Origin: Ophiosphaerella korrae
Taxonomy: Eukaryota > Ascomycota > Dothideomycetes > Pleosporales > Phaeosphaeriaceae
Length of the DNA: 64,000 nucleotides
Assembly (NCBI GenBank): GCA_028456385.1
Contig: JALNQF010000016.1
Span: forward strand, 124,001-188,000
Reading direction: 5' to 3'
Position 1 is the first letter of the stretch, and the number at the start of each line of letters is the position of its first letter. Of this stretch, positions 54,827 to 64,000 are shown piece by piece. A program made the translations under genes and the position numbers. Under the pieces are notes generated by a model, which had not been told where the DNA came from, did no database searches, and saw nothing but the letters and a program-made list of their open reading frames with translations.

Positions 54827-55990
54827 TTGCTTGCAATTGACCACCACACATCAAACGTCACCATATCCCCACACCAGTTCGACAGCTGCCTGCAGTGAAA
54901 AGCAAGCACAGCTATGATGCGGTTACTGTTCAGTTTTTGGCTATCGGTACCCAACACAACACTCGCAAGCGAGCGAGCCTTTTCGACAAATGCGCACCGG
55001 CATTTCACTACGTGAGATCAAAGTCAGGAAGGCACTACTACCAAGGAATAAATAGGTTATAGCTAGTAACCCTATACATGAGCGGAAGTTGGAAGGAGCT
55101 GTGTTCAAAGGTTTTTTTTTATGCATGTGTACACGACACATTTGAGCAATGTTGCAACCATCAATATCTACTCTAGAGGCATCCACACCTCCTTACTTTA
55201 CTTAATACCCCCTTGTTGCTCTCTTTCCTTGACCCGTTTTTGATTCACCAAAAGGGCATAGGTTTCATTTTTCTTCTATCCAGCAGCAGCATTCCGGCCA
55301 CATGTATTTCTCCATCCACGTTTCTCAATTTAACGACATGAACCCTCCATCGTTTTGCGTGAATAGATCATGTTCAATCCAACTTCGTTTTGCAAAAAAA
55401 AAATGTTCCCTTGTATCGTTTTCGCTCGCTCTTTGGTGGAACATTTGTCTTGCCACGTTTCTTGTCAGCGTTTCACTACTGCTGATCATGCACGTTGGCT
55501 GTGACTCGCAACGTCATGCACGAGCGGCCCGCGGGGGGCAGGCGGGCCCCGGCAAGGACGTTTTGCTGCTCACACACAATCGACCCATCTGGCCTTTTCA
55601 CACAACTCCATCACATGGCAATGGTAAGACTCAGCGGAATGGCCTGGAACCATTACTACCAAGGCCCAGATGGCAGTGTTTCTAAACATTGCGCTTGGAA
55701 CTTTGGATTTGGTAGATTTGGAAGTGTCTAGGAGAAGTGCAGCAATTCATGTGCTTGGAGCAATTATGGTTCTGGTTGGGCCCCCTTGTCAAGCATGGCT
55801 CCTATAAATGATGATTTCGCTAACAAGTTTGCGCCTCGACTCCCGGCGCATTCAAAAACAGTATCACCTACGGATCCGGTGGAGACTGCCAGAGCTGGCC
55901 GTTTCGCTGGTACAATACGCCCCCCATGAAGGACATGTTATTGGGTACTCTGTGCATCTGCCGGCTGTGTGGATACATTATGCCCCCATA
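54827..55990. other. Convergent intergenic / 3' UTR region
   Basis: This is the downstream region of both the 54264 gene and the CDK gene. Open frames such as 55302-55685 are not supported by features. No RNA gene was seen. Confidence 0.45.
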
Positions 55991-57763
<1,773 letters not shown>

Positions 57764-60282
57764 ATGGATGACCTGCTCCCATCGTACGACAGCGCCATTC
57801 ATCAGGACCCATGGGCTTTGGTTGCACCATATTTATCCTCGGATAGTCTTTGCGCTGCTGCATTGGTCTGTCGAAAATGGCACCACACCATGACCCCACA
57901 GCTCTGGGGCAACCCTGCGTCACATTTTGGCGCACAGAACGACACCGTCTATGGTACGCCTAGCACGTATTAGAGGGTGGTGGTGGTGATTGACACCGTA
58001 TAGTTGCTCTAACGCGGTTCAAGAGGATCTTACCCTACGTACGTCCATTTGTTCGTGAGCTTACGCACACTCTTCAATTTCCTCCGGCGCACGCTGAAAT
58101 CTACGGTGGCCCACATGCTGAGTGGCTTCGTGACTGCTTCGAATATCTCCCACGCCTTCAATGCCTGCTTGTAAATGGCCTTCCCTTTTTCGACCATGCC
58201 TCTCTCCTATCTCTGCGCCATGCCAGCTTGCGCCGCAAGTCTACTCATCCACTTGCCTATCCTACCTTTGGCCTGCGGTTGCTTGATGCTTCCGGCTGCA
58301 CAAACGTAACTTCCACCAGTCTCGCGGAAGCACTATCCCATTTCCCTAACCTGGTCTCTCTGGATCTATCAAGGACGTTTGCTGCCAAAGACCAAGGGGT
58401 TTTGAGTAAGCTAAGATCCCTTGTCAACTTGCGATTATTAAGTTTGCAGGGCTTGGGACTCAAAGATGCTGAACTGGAGATACTCGCACGCTCAATAGGA
58501 ACACGAGTGAGAAGTCTTGATATGAGCTACAATAATTTAACAGATGCAAGTGCTCGATCGCTGCTAAATTATTGTATGAAGGAAGAGGTTACTGGGACGT
58601 ACAGAACGCGGGGACCATTATCGCCCATTCAAACTGGGCGTTCTGGTGACGATTCAAATACATTTGAATTTGAGGACATAGTTGGTCATGTCCGTCGGAA
58701 ACTCACTAGAGGATTTGCTAATAGTCTCGCCATCGAGACAGCCAGAGATGTCGGGATTACCCATCTCTTCCTTTCGAACAATCTAATGACAGTGGAAGGA
58801 ATCTCAGGGTTAATAAGGTCCAAACGTTTACAAGTCCTCGACGTTGGAACATTGCACACTGTTCTAGAACGACCATATTCTACGCAGGCAGAAGATACAG
58901 TTGAGGGCATCGAGCTTCCGGGAGCGTCAAAGTTGACCCATGTGCTCTCCAGATATGCTGCAGCAAAACTAAGGTACTTGCGTATCAGCCATGAGGTCGT
59001 CACAAAAGATGCACCATCAAGTGTTGCGGTATCCCCTCGCGCAGAGTTGAATGGCGACCTTGGGCGCTACGCGCCTCGGGATGCGCACGAACTTGATGCC
59101 ATTGCATTACCTACTCCGGAACTTGACACCGTTGACACAACAATCAGTGAAATGCCGGGGGATTTTCAATATCCGGTAGAGCTTTCAACAACACCAATTC
59201 AGGCTCAAGCTACCTCACACCCACAACTTGTCGATGATATTGCGCACGTCTTGGTGCAGCCTCCTAGGGTTGAAGTCACAGTAGCACCACTTGAAGTTAA
59301 ACGTGGTGCAGCGCAAGCCCCACAACCTGTCCTTGTAGACTCCCCGCATACCCAAGATAGCCCGCTTCGGTCCTATAATCTCCAAGGTTCATCATTTGAC
59401 CAGGCCCAAATGGGAGATTCTACCCTTCTATCGCCAGTTTCTCCAATCGAGGAAATGGAGTCGAATTATTTGCTGGCCAGTTCTACCCGAAATAGATCGA
59501 GGCATAATTCCACCTACTACGTGGAAGACCGCCGAGCACGAATTCAGCTTCGCCAATCACTAGAGAACCGCCTGCATCCAAACATGCTCCCTAAAGTACA
59601 TACACTTGTGTTGACAGATGTTCCTTCATCAACGAGAGATAGAGAAGTCATTCGTCGTCTAATTCAGTACATTAAAGATGCCGCGGAAGAGGCTTCTATA
59701 GCTAGGCAGCGAGCAGAACACACATACGCACTTCCGCCTGGCCGTAGTCGCAAAACTGCGGAGCGGGAGTATGCGCATAGCCTTTTCTCTTTGCGAAGGA
59801 TAGTTTTCGAGATGGCACCTCCACAGGCAGCGCCCAAGAAAGTCTCGACCAGTTGGCGAGCGTATCCTACAAAGTCTTCCACAGAAGATGCAGATTCCGA
59901 GGCCTTCTGGGAAGCAGCCACATATGACTTCTCATTCTTCGGGGAGGAAGAATGTGGTCTTCCCAATATTGAGCCAGGGCGGACGTTACCACTGGCAGCA
60001 ATGAGTGGCCTCATGGTAGCACCTGAGCAACTAGTAGCATCAGTAGAGACCAACGACGGCTTTGAGCTGCATCCTTTGCTTGACGTGGTTGGCGAGATCG
60101 CAGAGTTCAGGAAGGATAGGAAGGATACGTACAGCAATGTAGTCCAGCCAGGAGACCCTGATCCAGACGTGGAAGGCTATTGGCCTGGCAACCTCACGGT
60201 GATTGGCAATGCTTCCCATCACGATGTGGGAGAGTTGGACTGTTATGGTAATCGGTATGAGGCTGGATGGTACTATCGGTAA
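57764..60282 (+). CDS. F-box / leucine-rich-repeat protein
   Basis: Two exons, 57764-57953 and 58004-60282, with a 50-nt GT-AG intron (57954-58003); 2469 nt, 822 residues. Residues about 18-50 are F-box-like (VAPYLSSDSLCAAALVCRKW, HHTMTPQLW), the part that binds Skp1 in SCF ubiquitin ligases. LRR units follow at about 150-280 (LRLLDASGC, LVSLDLSRT, LRLLSLQGL, VRSLDMSYNNL). Residues about 330-500 are disordered, then a helical segment and a Trp/Tyr-rich C-terminus (ELDCYGNRYEAGWYYR) conserved in filamentous-fungal members I have seen. Substrate is unknown. ATG 57764 (MDDLLPSYDSA) is chosen because the F-box follows at once; the frame upstream is not coding-like. Confidence 0.88.
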
Positions 60283-60776
60283 AATGGCATCCTGATACAT
60301 GCTATAGAGTCGACTTACAAATGATTCTCTCTCTTGTTGTCACTGAACCTCCTAAGAGGTTGTGTTCTGTCAGCTCTGCTGCACCCCTCAGGTTGTGGAA
60401 CCAATCATCTTAGCTACTAGCCGGCTATCGTCACCGGTGGAACCCCGCCTATAGAATGCGCCCATCGGGGCACATCTGCCTGGCGTTTGAGCAGGCGTTG
60501 ATTTGCGCAGTCGCTGGTTCCAAACACGTGGGTGTCTCGTGATAACCTGCTTTGGGTGTTTATGGGTTGTCACATAGCCTTGTTTAATCCGCCCTTTGAT
60601 GGGATAGTTCAAGGCCTTCGACCAACACCTTCGAAACATCTTTGTTCTCTTTTCGTGTATCGCAGCTAACGTTTAAACTCTTTACTTTTGATGCGGCTTT
60701 TGATTAGTGGTTTTGGTGTACTGTTGATGTTGTCAGCCTTCTAGATAGCAGCAGGCTACCACTCAGCGTCCTCCTC
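60283..60776. other. Intergenic, promoter of the RBR gene
   Basis: A tRNA-like look at 60480-60540 (GGTTCCAA) was checked and rejected. No gene or repeat was recognised. Confidence 0.5.
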
Positions 60777-62174
60777 ATGGGTCAATTTCTGAGTCTTCAA
60801 GGCAAGCCTGGTAGGTCATTTGAGGCCAAAAAACTTCCAACTTCACGCAGCCAGCACTCAAGACATGAACGATCATATGAAGATCGGTCCGAGAGCGATG
60901 GAACGGCGTCGAGAGAAAGCCGCCGAGAGTCTCGATATTCATCTCGACCGCATTATCAAGGCACAGTACAAAGTGGCCGGGCTGGTTACCACCTACTGAA
61001 AGACGTTGATGGAAACATAGGGCCTCCTAGACGACAGCAGAAGCATGGAAGAAGTAAAGCTGCGACAGAACGAACCCGATCAATGGACCGTGACTATCGT
61101 CGAATTTGTAAAAAGGACACCCACCAATCCACTGATAGAGTACGAGAGACGAAAGACAAAAGGGTCAGGTCCCACTCATCAAAAGAAGGGTCGCGCCATC
61201 TAAAGAACCGCCAGACCAAAGATTGTGTAATTTGTGCCGATACACGTTCTGTAAACCGCTTCCCAGAGCGGCCACCTACAGCTGAGTGCGAACACGACAA
61301 CAGCATTTGCAGGCGGTGCCTACGGACTTGGATCCAGTCCGAGTTCGCTTCAAAGATGTGGAATGAGATTAATTGCCCAGTCTGCGCCGCACGAATGCAG
61401 TATGATGATATGCGCGAGTTTGCGCCACGCGATGTATTTGGTCGGTGAGTGTCCAACCGCATAACAAACATGTCGTCCACGCATGGTTACCTGGTAATCT
61501 GACATGATTACAGCTACGAAAAGCTCACCACAAAAGCCGTTTTCGAAAGTATCCCCAATTTCCGGTGGTGTATAACCAGAGGGTGCAAAGCGGGGCAGGT
61601 ACATCCTCCCGGAACGTCACGGTTTCGATGCACAACTTGCAGGAAGAGCCATTGTGTGGAGCACAATATAGCTTGGCATAAGGGCGAAACATGTAGAGAG
61701 TATGATTACAGGTAAAGTCAACTTCCTAATGGACCGAAAGTCGTGTTGCTCATGCTTGGTCAGAACAAACAAACACCTCAAGAAGCAAGAGGAGGCCGCA
61801 AGCAAGAAAATGATCTCGGAAACGACAAAGAAATGCCCTGGTTGTAAACGCAATATTGAGAAGAGCTTTGGTTGTGGTAATGTGCCTAATACCCCAATGT
61901 AGAAACATGCTAACGCTGTCTAGACCATATGACATGTAAGCTATTCCCAATTCACGAGATGCGCTTTTTCAGTTGTTCCTTGACAATAATTACTGGATCT
62001 TTGATGCGCATGTATATCCTTATTGCTAACTATATTATGTGTGTAGGCTCAAAGTGCAAATCTGAATTCTGCTGGATATGCCGGGCACCCTACGCGAAGA
62101 AAGGTGTGAGGAGGGTCGTGCATAACCCAGGATGCACTTATCATACCCCTATTATAGGGTATGATTCAGACTGA
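60777..62174 (+). CDS. RBR (RING-IBR-RING) E3 ubiquitin ligase with a 12-nt microexon
   Basis: Five exons: 60777-61444, 61514-61711, 61764-61876, 61924-61935 (12 nt) and 62047-62174; introns 69, 52, 47 and 111 nt, all GT-AG; 1119 nt, 372 residues. RBR ligases take ubiquitin from an E2 onto a RING2 cysteine and then onto substrate. RING1 spans 150-203 (CVICADTR, CRRCLRTW, CPVCAAR); an IBR follows (CITRGCKAGQ, CTTCRKSHCVEH); RING2 starts CPGCKRNIEKSFGCDHMTC. The Cys of FGC is at the catalytic position and is the last complete codon of exon 3. The microexon encodes HMT and parts of the flanking Asp and Cys. The N-terminus MGQFLS fits an N-myristoylation site (Gly2, Ser6), then 140 basic, disordered residues. 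It is convergent with the monooxygenase, 55 nt apart. Confidence 0.88.
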
Positions 62175-62229
62175 TGCGGAATGTACAGGGCTGGTGAGGG
62201 GAGTTCTCGTGTTCAGACATATACTACTC

Positions 62230-63853
62230 CTATGGCGTGCGTGGGGTCAGGAAACCAGACGTGACACTAGTCAATAATCCTGGCTTACTCAGTTTCAAGA
62301 TTGCCGCGTATGAAAGTCCTACACCTATGACGGAGGTAATAAGCGTGTACGTCAACCATGTCGTCTTGGAACTTTCCTTTTTCTGAGGTCTCTGCCATCC
62401 TTCGGCCTTCTCATTGATCGTCCTTGTTGGAGCATATTCCAATTTCGGTGACCTGCCAACACCGCTAAGGAACCGTATTGCTTGTGCTTTGTAAAACATG
62501 GGTAGTGTGGCAATGCGTGTAATAAGAAAACGTTGCCAAAGACTTTGCCACGAGCGCATTCGTGTTGCTTTGCCGGATAGGTCAACGAATGCTTTGGCGC
62601 GCCTGTGCCGCTTGGATTGATATTCCTGGAAGAGGGCAGAGATTTCGGAGGTGCTGGGGTGGTGGTGCGGGTTGGCGGCAAGGGTTTTCTGAAGAATGTT
62701 ACATAGAACGACGGCAGATTCAATACCCATGTTTGCGCCAGTGCCAATGTCTGCTGTCATCTGCGAAAAGTAAGATATTTGTCAACACTTCGGCGATAGT
62801 GCAGTAACGTGAAAGGCTGGCTTACTTTGTGTGCAGAATCTCCAGCAAGGACTATTCTGCCAGCATGCCATTTATCCAGAATGCCTTCTTCAATGTTAAG
62901 AAGGCCAGCTCGAATCTTAGTTTTCCAGAGGTCTCCAAATGTGAGGTTTTCTGAAATCATCTCGTTTCTGAACTTATACGCAACAGCTTCTTGCTCCTTC
63001 TCGTCCGGCTTGAATCGTGTTGGTGGCCTACTGTACCCATCTTTGTAGACTAGTGCCCAATATACCACACCCGGCTGAGTAAAGATAAGCTTTGTAATAT
63101 CGTTGCCGAAGACCATGTTGACATCGGATGGGCCTAGATCAGGGAAGTCCTTGTGCTCACTGACGCCAAAGTAACCTTTGTACTCGCTGAAGAGTGCAGT
63201 TTTGTCGGATTCTGGGATGGTGTCGGCATCATCCTTCGCTGCATGGTCCCACATGAGTTGCCTCACGCGGCTGTGTACACCATCTGCGCCAATGACGATG
63301 TCGCCTTCTTCAAAAGTGCCATCCTTGAGGAAGACCTTGACTCCAGTCTCAGTATGCTCGATGCGGTCGACACAAGCACTAGTGCGGACCCGAGATTGAT
63401 CCGGGAGATTGTCGTAAAGATGCCTAACACACTTTTGTCGATCGAATACGATGACTGGAATTTCGTACGTATCCGTAAACATTTGCAACCCTCGCCCAGT
63501 AAGAAGAATACTGCCATCAGGCCAGCGTTGTAACTCTCTCGTCACTGGAGTGGTGACGGCTTGGATTTTCTTCAAGATTCCAAATTGGTCGAAGATACGG
63601 GCTACACCCGGGTAGATAATCTGTCAGCCAGAAGGCACACGGTCAAAGCCTATTCCTGCATGCAGTTTGGGCACAAGAGACATACCAGCGCCGCCCCATG
63701 TATTGACACAATTTCGGCGTGTTTTTCAAGAACAATATGATCGATGTTGGCTAACTGCAGACTGTGTGATAGTGAAAGGCCGACCAGGCCTGCGCCAACG
63801 ACGATTACTCGGAAGGGCTTCTGTGGGGTTTGATCTTGATCCTCTTGTCCCAT
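62230..63853 (-). CDS. FAD-dependent monooxygenase with C-terminal membrane anchor
   Basis: Three exons on the minus strand: 63853-63686, 63620-62826 and 62760-62230; introns 65 and 65 nt, GT-AG; 1494 nt, 497 residues. It is a flavoprotein hydroxylase or epoxidase of the UbiH/PHBH class. Marks: Rossmann GAGLVGLSLS near residue 20 (FAD ADP part), IGADGVHSRVR (DG motif) and LAGDSAHKMTADIGTGANMG (GD motif), the last formed across intron 2. A hydrophobic segment near the end (LITSVIGVGLSYAAIL) suggests membrane anchoring, as in PaxM-type and related secondary-metabolism epoxidases. No terpene cyclase, PKS or other cluster gene lies within the window, so the substrate is open; the window ends 147 bp upstream of its start. 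Confidence 0.92.
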
Positions 63854-64000
63854 GGTGTGATGGGTGTTGTTGACCTGGAGTATGTTGATACAAAGTGCGC
63901 AGTTTTGCAAGAGCCGCACTGATGGCGAATTGTGTAGCTTTTATAGCATGCAGGTGCTCCCTGCATCTACCATGACATGCGATATTGCTACTATGCCGTT

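Noticed and set aside
60470..60545. tRNA-like look (GGTTCCAA with nearby stems)
   Set aside because: The T-loop lacks GGTTCRA, no acceptor stem pairs and no A box is present.

Overview
The window is nuclear DNA of a filamentous ascomycete, most likely a Dothideomycete of the Pleosporales type. The reasons are short (45-110 nt) GT-AG introns with CTAAC/CTAAT branch sites, a Leptosphaeria-type microbial rhodopsin, a DUF1996 protein, a PHO85-type CDK, HET-domain debris, a Tc1/mariner relic whose first codons contain C-to-T-type stop codons (a RIP-like signature), and a dispersed 5S rRNA gene. Taxonomy is inferred; no marker gene fixes the species. Many genes are split, so the models below were built by joining reading frames across canonical splice sites and checking that the summed exons are a multiple of three.

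Layout. (1) 1.2-15.7 kb, mostly core genes: a large conserved fungal protein (DUF8004-like), DNA polymerase kappa, a disordered coiled-coil protein with three FF[HY]A motifs, a ZIP zinc transporter with two upstream CAAGGT motifs, a proton-pump-type rhodopsin, and an orphan with a CxxC-CxxC ribbon. (2) 15.8-33.5 kb, accessory island: LTR-like debris, a HET-domain fragment, a BED/C2H2 (hAT-like) fragment, long AT-rich gene-poor DNA, then a tight group of signalling genes (tandem kinase-pseudokinase; small orphan; CorA-like membrane protein; kinase-Sel1-TPR fusion), a 5S rRNA gene and a Tc1-like relic. (3) 33.9-42.7 kb: RPEL-repeat protein, MFS sugar transporter divergent from a DUF2264 enzyme, a small three-exon orphan, and a zinc alcohol dehydrogenase with a non-canonical intron donor. 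(4) 42.7-50.2 kb, decayed: truncated ferritin-like (Rds1-type) gene, broken aminoglycoside-phosphotransferase-like gene, one orphan ORF and AT-rich DNA. (5) 50.3-64 kb, ordinary genes: DUF1996 secreted protein, small disordered protein, PHO85-like CDK, F-box/LRR protein, RBR-type E3 ligase with a 12-nt microexon, FAD monooxygenase.

How the genes may work together. The most interesting stretch is 22.4-31.4 kb, where two unrelated kinase-fusion proteins flank a CorA-like membrane protein, beside HET remnants and transposons. This resembles fungal non-self-recognition or NLR-like neighbourhoods, but a joint function is inference only. The MFS/DUF2264 divergent pair suggests uptake plus processing of a carbohydrate.
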